From JAVBSX01 sp031549565 (GTDB taxonomy: Bacteria; Planctomycetota; Planctomycetia; Pirellulales; Thermoguttaceae): a stretch of 64,000 nucleotides of DNA. Location: positions 1 through 64,000 of the forward strand of contig JAVBPO010000025.1 of the NCBI GenBank assembly GCA_031549565.1. The letters run 5' to 3'. This document shows positions 8,509-16,716 of the stretch, piece after piece; the first letter of the stretch is position 1; every line of letters begins with the position of its first letter. Made by a program: the position numbers and the translations under genes. Under the pieces are notes generated by a model. It was not told the origin of the DNA, searched no databases, and saw nothing but the letters and a program-made list of their open reading frames with translations.

Positions 8509-8712
8509 ATGTACGAACAAATCAGAGAGGAAGGTGTTGTCGAGGGCAAGGCCAAAATGGTTTTGACGGTGCTCCGCGCTCGATTCAACCAGGTTCCCCA
8601 AGAGGTCGAGGAAACGATCCGTAAAATGACCGACCCGACGGCGCTGGACTCATGGGCCGCTCACGCTGCGACATGCAAAACGCTGGAGGAGTTCGAGAAA
8701 GCGATCCATTGA
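8509..8712 (+). pseudogene. C-terminal tail of an Rpn/PD-(D/E)XK-type nuclease-transposase
   Basis: 67 codons starting MYEQIREEGVVEGKAKMVLT and ending EEFEKAIH. This is the characteristic helical C-terminus of Rpn/YhgA-like recombination-promoting nucleases: a G-E-G-K-A helix followed by LRARFNQVPQEVEETIRKM. The catalytic N-terminal nuclease domain is absent, so this is probably a truncated gene. It could be translated from its own ATG, but no independent function is suggested. It sits at the end of the mobile-element debris. Confidence 0.55.
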
Positions 8713-8717
8713 CGGAT

Positions 8718-8810
8718 GGGGAAAAAGGGGGCGGGAGGCCGGCGACGCCATGATTCGCGCAATCGATATCGAAAATTTCACGAAAACCGCGCTCCCGACC
8801 CCTTTTCCCC
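8718..8810. repeat. Imperfect inverted repeat, G-rich arms
   Basis: Left arm 8718-8737 (GGGGAAAAAGGGGGCGGGAG) and right arm 8792-8810 (CTCCCGACCCCTTTTCCCC) are reverse complements apart from one substitution and one length difference, separated by 54 bases. It lies between the Rpn tail (plus) and the GH51 stop (minus), so it could act as a bidirectional terminator or be a small palindromic element. The remaining bases to 8903 show nothing else. Confidence 0.5.
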
Positions 8811-8903
8811 GGGTGTCTCGCCCGCCAGTGGGAGGATGAAAACCGTTTGCATGGTCTCACTCCGCTTCGCGCGGCAGGCGAGACGCTCTCGCTCCCAAAA
8901 CGC

Positions 8904-10775
8904 TTAACGGACTTTGATTAGTGTTACGCTCAGCGGCTCGACCGTGATACGGTCGCCGTCCAGCGCGAAATCGGACTGTTCGATCTTGATACGCTGCGTT
9001 TGACCCGGATCGTTGAATCCTTTCGGGTCGTTTTGCGGATCGCGAATCTCGAACTTTTGGCCCGACTTTGCCGCTCCCAAGCCGGTGAGCGTCAACTCCA
9101 CGGGCGTCGACAGCGGGTTGACGATCCCAAGGGTCAGCGTCTTTCCGTCTTCGCTCGTCGCGGCCTGGATATTCAGCGGCGAATCGCAGGTCGTCGCGAC
9201 TGGAATCGAACCGAATTCCTTGCGGTACAGCTTTAACACCAAACCGGTCGTCTCGAACTGGGCGGACGTTTTGTTCGTCTTGATGCAGCCGATCACGTTC
9301 ACGGTCTGCGCGTAATTGGCCATGACGAACAGGTCGGAATCTTTCGCGTACTGATGCACTCCCGCCGCGATTCCGAGGGCGTCTTTCATGAAATACCGCG
9401 TACCCAATTCGCCGAACAGATGCGGACCGTACCAGTAGTTCCACTCATCCATCGCGATCCGGATGTTCTTGCCGGCCAGTTGCGGCATTTCCTTGCGGTA
9501 TTTACGATGAGCGTCGGCGATGTGCCGGATGCTGTTCGGAACGAGATTCATGTGCTGGACGACGTCCTCTTTTTCCTGCACGTAAAAATGTTCGCTGATA
9601 TCATCCATGTGATCCGCGGCGCCGGGCAGGAACGCTTCGTCCCATTTCCCGACCGCTCCGACAGCGATCAGCCGGACGTTTTTGTCCTCTTTTCGGAACG
9701 CGTCGACGAATGTGTTGTTCTTTTCGACGTATTTTTCAACCGGCATGTGTCCAATCTGCCAATCGCCGTACATTTCGTTGCCGATTCCCCACCACTTGAC
9801 GCCATACGATTGAGGATGTCCCTGCTCGGCGCGGAGTTTGCCCCATTTCGTGTCGGCCGAGCCGTTGACGTACTGCAATTCGGCGACCGCGTTTTCCACG
9901 TTCCCGTCGCCGGTGTTGACCGCGATGTACGGTTCGGTTCCGAGCGTCTTGCAGAAGAGCATGAATTCGTTGACGCCGAAATCGTTATGTTCCACGCCGG
10001 TCCAAGCCGGATTTTTACGCGGCGGACGTTTGTCGCGGTCGCCGATCCCGTCTTTCCAGTCGTATCCGCTCACGAAATTCCCCCCCGGCCAACGGTAAAT
10101 CGGCGAATCCAGTTCTTTCAGCAGGGCGAGCGTGTCCTTACGCATTCCGTGGACGTTGTCGGCGGGCATGAGCGAAACCGTTCCGACGAAAAACGAACCT
10201 TTTCCAAACGCCGCGACTTCCAATTCAAGGTTGTCGAAATCGACCGGCGCGTCGAATTCGAATTCGATTTTGTAATACTCGCCGAATTTCACCGGATACT
10301 GGAATTGCGTGAAATCGTCGTGCTTCGTGCTCCAGTGGAAATGCACTTCGACTTTTTCGATCCCTTCGGTCGCTTTGACCCAGGCATATCCGACGTATTT
10401 GCGGTCTTTTTGAATCGCGAGGTTCTTTTGCGCAACGCCGAGCCAGCGGGCTTCCGCGTCGGCAATCGATTCGGGCGTATGGGCTCCGACGAATGCGTCC
10501 GTCTTGTTCATGTTCATCTTGCAGTCGTAAATCGCGTACCACGGCGATTCCTTGTCGCCGACCGGATAGTAGAATTTACGATCTTCGAGCATTTCCGCCC
10601 AGATGCCGCCGTAGATGCAGCGACCGAGATGTTCGATGAACTGCCCGTAAATGAGCGGCGAAAGCGGTTCGCCTTTGTTTTCCCGTTCGATTTTGACGGT
10701 AAACTGCGGCGTTTGAGCCTCGGAAAAGGAAACGCCAAAAGCAAAAGCGAGCACAAAAAACCACAAATGTTTCAT
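8904..10775 (-). CDS. Secreted alpha-L-arabinofuranosidase, GH51
   Basis: 623 residues from the ATG preceded by GGGAGA, which gives the Sec signal MKHLWFFVLAFAFGVSFSEA. The open frame runs further upstream, but that part does not look coding. It hydrolyses terminal arabinofuranosyl residues from arabinan or arabinoxylan outside the membrane. The GH51 acid/base Glu is in WGIGNEMYGDWQ and the nucleophile Glu in IAMDEWNYWYGPH; IYGQFIEHLGRCIYGGIWAE is the conserved N-terminal barrel block. Residues about 110-240 contain a CBM-like beta-sandwich insertion (AWVKATEGIEKVEVHFHWS). Released arabinose could feed the AraD-type epimerase at 58676 and xylulokinase at 24936. Confidence 0.92.
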   Translation of the reverse strand: MKHLWFFVLAFAFGVSFSEAQTPQFTVKIERENKGEPLSPLIYGQFIEHLGRCIYGGIWAEMLEDRKFYYPVGDKESPWYAIYDCKMNMNKTDAFVGAHTPESIADAEARWLGVAQKNLAIQKDRKYVGYAWVKATEGIEKVEVHFHWSTKHDDFTQFQYPVKFGEYYKIEFEFDAPVDFDNLELEVAAFGKGSFFVGTVSLMPADNVHGMRKDTLALLKELDSPIYRWPGGNFVSGYDWKDGIGDRDKRPPRKNPAWTGVEHNDFGVNEFMLFCKTLGTEPYIAVNTGDGNVENAVAELQYVNGSADTKWGKLRAEQGHPQSYGVKWWGIGNEMYGDWQIGHMPVEKYVEKNNTFVDAFRKEDKNVRLIAVGAVGKWDEAFLPGAADHMDDISEHFYVQEKEDVVQHMNLVPNSIRHIADAHRKYRKEMPQLAGKNIRIAMDEWNYWYGPHLFGELGTRYFMKDALGIAAGVHQYAKDSDLFVMANYAQTVNVIGCIKTNKTSAQFETTGLVLKLYRKEFGSIPVATTCDSPLNIQAATSEDGKTLTLGIVNPLSTPVELTLTGLGAAKSGQKFEIRDPQNDPKGFNDPGQTQRIKIEQSDFALDGDRITVEPLSVTLIKVR

Positions 10776-10876
10776 AATGATTCTCCCAAAGAGCCGCATG
10801 CGAAGCTTGCGGAACAGTGTAAAATTAACGACTTCGCGATCCGCAAACTTCACCAATCTCCGCTTGCGGTTCACGG

Positions 10877-10909
10877 ATTTTACCACACTTTGTTCTTGTT
10901 TTGCGTCAA
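10877..10909 (-). promoter_or_regulatory. Candidate extended -10 promoter for the GH51 gene
   Basis: On the minus strand an extended -10, TGG followed by TAAAAT (10882-10877), lies about 100 bases upstream of the ATG. A TTGACG (10909-10904) is present, but 21 bases away, too far for an ideal -35. Weak call. Confidence 0.3.
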
Positions 10910-10942
10910 TGGGATTTTTTCTACTCGCGGATTCGAGCGAGG

Positions 10943-11488
10943 TTAAAGAGTCCGGCAATGCAGCAGCGCTTCTGATTTCTCGCCGAGTGGTTCGCCGAAA
11001 AATTCCCGATAGGCCAACGTGATCTCGTTATTTTCGTGACATAAGCGCACTTTGCTCCGGTCGATGCCCGATTGAATGGCGTCTTTTCGGTCGTAAATCA
11101 GGTCCGGGAGCATTGCCAACTGCGACGGATACGGTTGTCCGCCGCCGCCGAGACAACCGCCCCGGCAGGACATGACCTCGACGAAATCGAATTTTTCGCC
11201 GTCGTTTTCAATGGCGTCAAGCAGTCCGCGCAGGCTACCCGGCGTTTCGACGACCGCGATTCGGAGTTTCCGGCCTTTCATGTCGATGGTGTCTTCACGA
11301 ACACCGGCAATGCGACCGAACGGCATCGGGTTGACCCAATTGACGGTCTGCATCGTTCCCTTGATATCAACATCCTTTTGAAGCGGAGCGTTCTCTTTGT
11401 GGAGCAAATAATACGCCGTTCGGAGAGCCGATTCCATGACGCCGCCCGTCCGACCGAACGCGACGCCGCTCCCGCTTCCCCGGCCCAT
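10943..11488 (-). pseudogene. C-terminal part of exported [FeFe]-hydrogenase, downstream of in-frame amber
   Basis: 181 codons in the same frame as the upstream part, separated from it only by TAG and three sense codons (CGA TAT CTC). It carries the third H-cluster signature, VEVMSCRGGCLGGGGQP, with the Cys ligands of the catalytic cluster, and the family block GGVMESALRTAYYLL. A gap-free alignment of this junction with the paralogue at 51020 (LPDEAMDSPLGNSSG against LPGAC, stop, RYLMGRGSG) shows no insertion or deletion. The internal ATG at 11488 has no good ribosome-binding site. The region is therefore either dead, rescued by readthrough, or the stop is an assembly error. Confidence 0.75.
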
Positions 11489-11497
11489 GAGATATCG

Positions 11498-12469
11498 CTA
11501 ACACGCCCCCGGCAGATTGGGAAGATCGATTTTCTTGTCGTTCAAAATTGTCCCCAATTCCCGAACGTTCAAAACAAGATCCATCTCCGCGAGTCCTTCG
11601 TAGCCGCTCTGAACGGTCAAGGTGTTCGAACCGGGCCGCTTGATTTCCGTTTTCTTGGCTGTGCAAGGCGTCACGGCGACGTTGAAAATGCGTTTCGGAT
11701 CGATTTTTTCTTTCCGGGCGAAATAGGTTTTGATCGTCGCTCCCTGCATCATGATCGGGCTTTTCGTCGTCGAAATGTGTTCGACCAGTTGCGGGGTGAA
11801 CAGTTCGGCGAACCGTACCCACGCCGGACAGCAACTCGTAAACATCGGATATTTTGTCTCGGAGTTTCTATCGAGTCGACGGAGCAGTTCCGACGCCTCT
11901 TCCATGATCGTCAAGTCGGCGCCGAAAGTGGTGTCAAGTACATGACCACAGCCGAGTTTTTTGAGCGAAGCGACCATTTTGTCTTCGACGTAACTGCCTG
12001 GCGGCATGTTGAACATTTCGCCCAGTGCGACGCGAACGGCGGGCGAGGTCGAAACAATGACGATTTTATCGGGATCGGCCAGTGCCGCCAGAAACTCGGC
12101 GATACCGGAACGTTCCGTGATGGATCGCGATTCGCACTGAATCGTGCACTGACCGCAGTTGATGCAGGAGAGGCGACCTTCCGAGGAGCGGTGTCCCTGC
12201 ACGGTTCCGTAACGATAACAATAATCGAGGCATTGACCGCATCGAATGCACTTGGAGCGATCCCGAACGACCGAAAGATTTTCGGGAGCAATCACGACGT
12301 GGGTCATGCCGCTTTCGCGAGGCGGCGGAACGGGCGGTGTTACGCCGGGTTTCATTTGTTCGGCGGTTTGGGCAAGCAACGTGTTCGTGCATCCGGCGGC
12401 GAGAATACCGAGACCGCCGACGCGGAGCAAATCACGACGGGAAAGCTGGGGATTATGTTGATTCGTCAT
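11498..12469 (-). pseudogene. N-terminal part of Tat-exported [FeFe]-hydrogenase, ends at amber codon
   Basis: 323 residues ending at TAG 11500-11498. A twin-arginine signal (SRRDLLRVGGLGILAAGC) precedes two ferredoxin-type 4Fe-4S motifs (CIRCGQCLDYC and CINCGQCTIQC). H-cluster signature 1 is FTSCCPAW and signature 2 is VTPCTAKKTE, with Thr where most enzymes have Met before PC. Signature 3 lies beyond the stop in the same frame, so this fragment alone cannot build a complete H-cluster. If read through, the whole protein would be about 508 residues, facing the periplasm or paryphoplasm and suited to H2 oxidation or sensing. No hydrogenase maturation genes are in the window. Confidence 0.8.
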
Positions 12470-12819
12470 GGTGTTTCGGAGTAATGAAAATGTGAAAATG
12501 TCGGGTTGCGATCAGTAACAAACCCCGCTGCCGAGAAAAAGTTTCGCTCGCCGTCAACGGATCCGGTGATTCCTTATTTGGAGGGAACACGTTCGCTGAA
12601 GGGGTGCAGTCAATCTCCGTTGCGAAGATTTGAACAGGATTTACAAGAGGAAACTGGGTGAAACAATGCCCCAACAGGCCGACGGCAACCGGCATATTCG
12701 ACTGGAGTTGATTTTGTCGGGGCTCCTGGTGACTCCGTTGGAGAGTGCCAAGTGATTTGGGGTTTGCCCGGAGACTGGGCTATGTCTCCGGCTTTTGGGG
12801 GAACATTATCAACGACGAC
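12470..12819. other. Intergenic region, 350 bases
   Basis: Apart from the stem-loop at 12768-12791, nothing was recognised: no frame with coding character, no promoter pair and no dispersed repeat. Confidence 0.5.
12768..12791. terminator. Stem-loop downstream of the blaR1-like gene
   Basis: Perfect 8-bp inverted repeat CCGGAGAC/GTCTCCGG with an 8-base loop, followed on the plus strand by CTTTT. It is 28 bases past the stop of the minus-strand gene that ends at 12820. The T-run is on the plus-strand side, so termination of that gene is only plausible. Confidence 0.45.
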
Positions 12820-15318
12820 CTAATTCAGCCCGCTGGAACTCATCCCTTTCGGACCGGTTTGGCCACCAGCGCGAACGCTCATGCGGCCGTCAGCGCCGTC
12901 GTGGATACGAACGAAAAAGCGGTCGTATCCCTCTTCCGGCTTTTCGAGTACGGTTGCCTCCTTCTTTTTCGCGTCAGCCGGGTCCGGTAAAAAGTCGGCT
13001 TCCGTGAGCGCTGGATTCACCGAAACGTCCGTGAAAAGGGATAAATCCTCGGATTCGGATTTATGCGTTTCTTCACCCATTTTCATTTCCGAATTCCTCG
13101 CACTTCGGATGAAGCCGGGCAGACCGGTTTCCGGGTCGACTCCGAGTTCGAATTTCGCCTCCACTTTAAAGTGTTGATCGTCACGAAACGTTTCACGACC
13201 AAACAGTTCGTAATTTTTCCCGAGACATTTCCCTTGTCCAAGGTATTTCCAACCTTGCTTTTCGACCGCTTGTCGCAGAGTTTCGTCCGATGCGTCCGCC
13301 GGTTGATCCATCAAATGAAAAGGATCGAGAAAGCTCAAGCTGATATCGTTCAATTTTTCGTAAGGGCGGATATTGTAATGAATTCGCTCCATGCCCTTGG
13401 GAGTTTGATTTTTGGGCCTTTCGCTGAAAAACCATTCGTTTTTCCCGTCGCAGCCGGTTTGGAATTGACCTGACGTCATGATTTCCGAAATGTCGGCGAA
13501 CCATTGCTTGTCCCCCTGAAAACGGAAACGACTTGTTTCTTTTTCCGGGGCCTGCATGATGCTGCGATACGATTCGACGGCGTAAGTCGCGGATTGGACC
13601 GCTTTTCGTTTGTCCCGGATCGACGTGAGCAGGCCGGCAGGGATCGGTTTCGAATCGGTTTGAAGATTTTTATAAGCCGGAAATTCCGGAAGAACGACTT
13701 CGCCGAATCCTTCGGTCGAAAATTCGTACAAAACCGGCGTCACGGGAATTCCTTCCGTATTTTGAAAGCCTTTGAAACTCGGCGCATTGATTCCGACCCG
13801 GTAGTGTTTTCCCCGCTCCAGTTCAACCGGCAAAACGCAAGTTCGGTTGTCGATCCATTTCGGCTTATCGGTCGTTTCCGGGAAGGTCGGACCGCTGCCG
13901 CACCAGGAATAGCTGTTCGTACCCATGTCCTGATCAAACGTCACGGAAAGTTGCTTCACGTTCGCCGGGTCGAGATCCTCGGCGCCGTTGGCCGGATCGA
14001 ATTTCACGACCGTGGGCGGATTTTGAATCTTGGCGCCGACCGTTGAAAACTCGTACAAAACCGGTTCGACCGCTACGCCTTCGGCGCTTTTGAAGTTCTT
14101 GAAACTCGGCGCGTTGATTCCGACGCGATAATTCTTTTCCTTATCCAGCTTTACCGGCATCACGCAGGTTCGGTTGTCGATCCATTTCGGCTTGTCGGTC
14201 GTTTCCGGGAAGGTCGGACCGCTGCCGCACCAAGAGAAACCGCCAGTGTTCATATCATGGTCGAACGTCACGGAAAGTTGTTTCACGTTCTCCGGATCGA
14301 GATCCTTGGCGCCGTTGGCCGGATCGAATTTGACGACTTTCGGAGCGTTATTCTCCGCGGCAACGGCTCGACTTTCGCGTTCCTGGCACAACGTCAAGCC
14401 GAGCGAAAACAAGCCCATTGCCAGCAGAACGCCCAGCGTCCAAAAACGACCTTTACGCAGAGGCGGTATACCGTTTACGGTTCCGGTATCATCGTCGAGA
14501 ATAAATCGGATGCGTTTCATGAGAGTTTCCTTTCGAGAAAGGGTCAATAAATGATTGAGCCGGGTCGGTCCCGCCGCCAATTGCAGCAGAGTCTCGGCGT
14601 AATCGTCGTGGGAGAGCGGTCCGTGCGAAAGAACAGTCCGATCACACACCTGATCGGCGGTAAGCCGGGTTTTCCTTAACACCAGCCAGTACAAGGGATT
14701 CCAGAACAAAAACAAGCCGGCACAGCGGCACACCAATTCGTACCAATGGTCGAAACGGATGAAATGGGCCAATTCGTGCAAAAAGATCGCGTCCCGCTGT
14801 TGGGCGGAAAGTTTGAGCATCAGGGCGTCGGGCAAAAGAATCGCCGGATGAAGTCCCCAACCCCAAACGGTCGGCGTTTGAATTTCGTCGGACCAGAAGA
14901 GAATCGGAAACGCTTGATCGTCGAGTTTTTTTGCACAGTCGAACAGTGACTGTTGCGTGTCCGGATCGTTGCACGGAATCGCGCGGTACATCAACAGCCG
15001 CGAGCCGATGATACCGCCGATCAGACCGGAGGCCGTGATCACGGCTCCACAAAGGAGCGCCCCGAAAAAGTAGGCGGAATGCATCGCGAAAATATCGTGA
15101 ATCCCAGTCGTATTTTTCGCGAACCATCCCCAACCGGCCCAACCGGCGAGCAGCGAAATAAATGGTGTCAATATCGCGGAAACGATGCCGAGAACCAGGA
15201 GAAAATGCGCACGATCCGGTCGCTTTCGCAGCATCAACGAGCCGATCCAGGCGACGGTGAGCAACAGCGTCGATTGACCGACGAGAAAAACCAAAAAACT
15301 CGACGTGGTGTCGTTCAT
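12820..15318 (-). CDS. BlaR1/MecR1-type M56 membrane metallopeptidase with two Big_5-like domains
   Basis: 832 residues. The N-terminal third has membrane segments and the zinc protease motif HELAH at residues 181-185, typical of BlaR1-type sensors that relieve repression by cleaving BlaI. After a transmembrane helix (about 303-318) come two tandem, nearly identical Ig-like Big_5 modules of about 100 residues (VVKFDPANGA, DLDP, NVKQLSVTFD, then SWCGSGPTFPETTDKPKWID), and then a beta-rich C-terminal domain that may be LolA/RseB-like. There is no penicillin-binding domain, so the signal sensed is unknown. It overlaps the blaI gene by ATGA, forming a blaI-blaR1 operon. Confidence 0.88.
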   Translation of the reverse strand: MNDTTSSFLVFLVGQSTLLLTVAWIGSLMLRKRPDRAHFLLVLGIVSAILTPFISLLAGWAGWGWFAKNTTGIHDIFAMHSAYFFGALLCGAVITASGLIGGIIGSRLLMYRAIPCNDPDTQQSLFDCAKKLDDQAFPILFWSDEIQTPTVWGWGLHPAILLPDALMLKLSAQQRDAIFLHELAHFIRFDHWYELVCRCAGLFLFWNPLYWLVLRKTRLTADQVCDRTVLSHGPLSHDDYAETLLQLAAGPTRLNHLLTLSRKETLMKRIRFILDDDTGTVNGIPPLRKGRFWTLGVLLAMGLFSLGLTLCQERESRAVAAENNAPKVVKFDPANGAKDLDPENVKQLSVTFDHDMNTGGFSWCGSGPTFPETTDKPKWIDNRTCVMPVKLDKEKNYRVGINAPSFKNFKSAEGVAVEPVLYEFSTVGAKIQNPPTVVKFDPANGAEDLDPANVKQLSVTFDQDMGTNSYSWCGSGPTFPETTDKPKWIDNRTCVLPVELERGKHYRVGINAPSFKGFQNTEGIPVTPVLYEFSTEGFGEVVLPEFPAYKNLQTDSKPIPAGLLTSIRDKRKAVQSATYAVESYRSIMQAPEKETSRFRFQGDKQWFADISEIMTSGQFQTGCDGKNEWFFSERPKNQTPKGMERIHYNIRPYEKLNDISLSFLDPFHLMDQPADASDETLRQAVEKQGWKYLGQGKCLGKNYELFGRETFRDDQHFKVEAKFELGVDPETGLPGFIRSARNSEMKMGEETHKSESEDLSLFTDVSVNPALTEADFLPDPADAKKKEATVLEKPEEGYDRFFVRIHDGADGRMSVRAGGQTGPKGMSSSGLN

Positions 15319-15716
15319 GATTTCCTCCGTTTGGCGATCATTTTACGGATTTCGGTCAATTCCTGATCGTTCAGCCCGGTCTCTTCGAGCAGATGCTGAA
15401 AAAGGAGCGTTTTATCGCCGGAAAGAAAATGATCGGCCAACGACCGGAACGAATCGCCGATTGATTCACTTTTGCTCCGAACCGGACTGTAAAGATAAGC
15501 GGCTCCCGACGCTTCGGTTCGTCGATGAGTCAACCAGCCCGCTTTTTCAAGCCGCTGCATCGTGGTCAGCACCGTCGTATAAGCGAGCGGGTTTCGCTCC
15601 GGATCGGCATTGAGTTCCAGCAGCACATCCTGTACGGAGACGTTTTCCCATTGCCAAATGATTTCCATGATACGACGCTGAAGTTCGCCCAGATCGTTCA
15701 AAAGATTGTCCGCCAT
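15315..15716 (-). CDS. BlaI/MecI/CopY-family transcriptional repressor
   Basis: 133 residues. The N-terminal winged helix (LGELQRRIMEIIWQWENVSV, then YTTVLTTMQRLEKAGWLTHR) is followed by a helical dimerisation region. This family represses its own operon with a membrane protease of the M56 type, encoded immediately downstream with a 4-base overlap. A palindromic operator embedded in a good promoter lies about 50-90 bases upstream (15766-15807), supporting autoregulation. The effector is unknown because the cognate BlaR1 lacks a beta-lactam-binding domain. Confidence 0.93.
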   Translation of the reverse strand: MADNLLNDLGELQRRIMEIIWQWENVSVQDVLLELNADPERNPLAYTTVLTTMQRLEKAGWLTHRRTEASGAAYLYSPVRSKSESIGDSFRSLADHFLSGDKTLLFQHLLEETGLNDQELTEIRKMIAKRRKS

Positions 15717-15765
15717 TTCAAATTCCCCGGAGATAAAATTCGCGGTGATGATTACGCCCCAATGT

Positions 15766-15807
15766 AATACTACAATACATAATACTACATGTTGTAGTAT
15801 TCGTCAA
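15766..15807 (-). promoter_or_regulatory. Promoter and BlaI-type operator of the blaI-blaR1 operon
   Basis: On the minus strand TTGACG (15807-15802), a 17-base spacer and TATTAT (15784-15779) make a strong sigma-70-like promoter. A perfect palindrome AATACTACA-TGT-TGTAGTATT (15781-15801) covers the spacer and part of the -10. A further half-site AATACTACA lies at 15766-15774. TACTACA/TGTAGTA is close to the classical Bla/Mec box, so autorepression is likely. Confidence 0.85.
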
Positions 15808-15893
15808 GAAAAAAATCTCCTGTTTTCTCGTTTTTCAGGGAAATTATTCGCGGGGTCCGGTTTTCTCTCTCGCGCGAACGACGATGGATTTGC

Positions 15894-16586
15894 TCAGTCG
15901 TCGTCGGGATTAAAAACTTCTCTTTCGATCTGCCCGTCTTTGAGCCAGATGATGCGTCTGGCCCGTCCGCCGACTTCCGATTCGTGGGTCACGAGAATGA
16001 TCGTTCGCCCTTCCCGGTTCAATTTGTCGAGCAGGTCCAGAATTTCCTGCGTCGTAATCGAGTCGAGGTTGCCCGTCGGCTCGTCGGCGAGAATAAAGTA
16101 CGGATCGTTCACCAAACTCCGCGCAATCGCGACACGCTGTTGCTGCCCCCCGGAAAGCTGCGTCGGACGGTGTCCGAGACGGTCGCTCAGTCCGACCATT
16201 CTCGCCAGTTCTTCGCTCCGTTTTCTCGCTTTGCGATCGATTTTTCCCTGATAAAAGAGCGGAACTTCGATATTCTCCAAAACGGTCAACTGCTGAATCA
16301 GGTTGTACGACTGAAAGACGAACCCGATTCGGGACGCGCGAATCTGGGACAGGTGAAAGTCGTCCATCGTCGTCACGTTGTCGTTTCCCAGGTGAATCGT
16401 TCCGGAAGTCGGCCGGTCCAGGCAACCGAGCAGGTTGAGCATCGTACTTTTGCCTGACCCGGACGCGCCCATGATCGCGACGTAATCCCCCTCGGGCACC
16501 TCAAGATCGACCCCGCGAAGCGCCCGGACCGTCTCCCCTTTGAGGTTGTATTGTTTGACGACCTGATCAAGTTTCGCGGCAAGCAT
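15894..16586 (-). CDS. ABC transporter ATP-binding protein, MacB/LolD type
   Basis: 230 residues from the ATG giving MLAAKLDQVVKQYN. An upstream ATG would add 36 residues, but these are only a translation of the heptamer array (YPLSSIL repeats), so it was not used. Walker A is GASGSGKST, the signature LSGGQQQR, Walker B ILADEPT and the H-loop VTHE. It is closest in style to the MacB/LolD/FtsE ATPases that pair with FtsX-like permeases for lipoprotein or macrolide export or lysis control. No permease gene is adjacent, so the partner is elsewhere. It stands alone between the blaI operator and purB. Confidence 0.9.
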   Translation of the reverse strand: MLAAKLDQVVKQYNLKGETVRALRGVDLEVPEGDYVAIMGASGSGKSTMLNLLGCLDRPTSGTIHLGNDNVTTMDDFHLSQIRASRIGFVFQSYNLIQQLTVLENIEVPLFYQGKIDRKARKRSEELARMVGLSDRLGHRPTQLSGGQQQRVAIARSLVNDPYFILADEPTGNLDSITTQEILDLLDKLNREGRTIILVTHESEVGGRARRIIWLKDGQIEREVFNPDDD

Positions 16587-16601
16587 GGGAGAACAGAGTA
16601 A

Positions 16602-16716
16602 TAGAGGATAGAGGATAGAGGATAGAGGATAGAGGATAGAGGATAGAGGATAGGTGATAGGTGATAGGTGATAAAACTGGATATCACTTATCACATATCA
16701 CCTATCACTTATATCA
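16602..16716. repeat. Heptamer array TAGAGGA x7 + TAGGTGA x3, then inverted TATCACN copies
   Basis: Seven perfect TAGAGGA units (16602-16650) change into three TAGGTGA units (16651-16671). After a 10-base gap come TATCACT, TATCACA, TATCACC and TATCACT (16682-16709), which are inverted relative to GTGATA, so the last part can fold back. The array fills the whole gap between the ABC gene start and the purB stop at 16714 and provides the 5' leader of the ABC gene. Confidence 0.9.

Noticed and set aside
11498..11500. Selenocysteine or genetic-code reassignment at the hydrogenase stop
   Set aside because: Selenocysteine uses TGA, not TAG, and the position is not a Cys in the paralogue. Whole-genome TAG reassignment is not supported by this single case; readthrough is left open.
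12453..12695. 80-codon minus-strand frame upstream of the exported hydrogenase
   Set aside because: It overlaps the hydrogenase start in another frame and shows no conserved features.
16587..16694. 36-residue N-terminal extension of the ABC ATPase
   Set aside because: It is only the translation of the heptamer array (YPLSSIL repeats); the family N-terminus starts at the ATG at 16586.
16602..16716. CRISPR array
   Set aside because: The repeats are 7 bases long and directly adjacent without spacers, and there are no cas genes.
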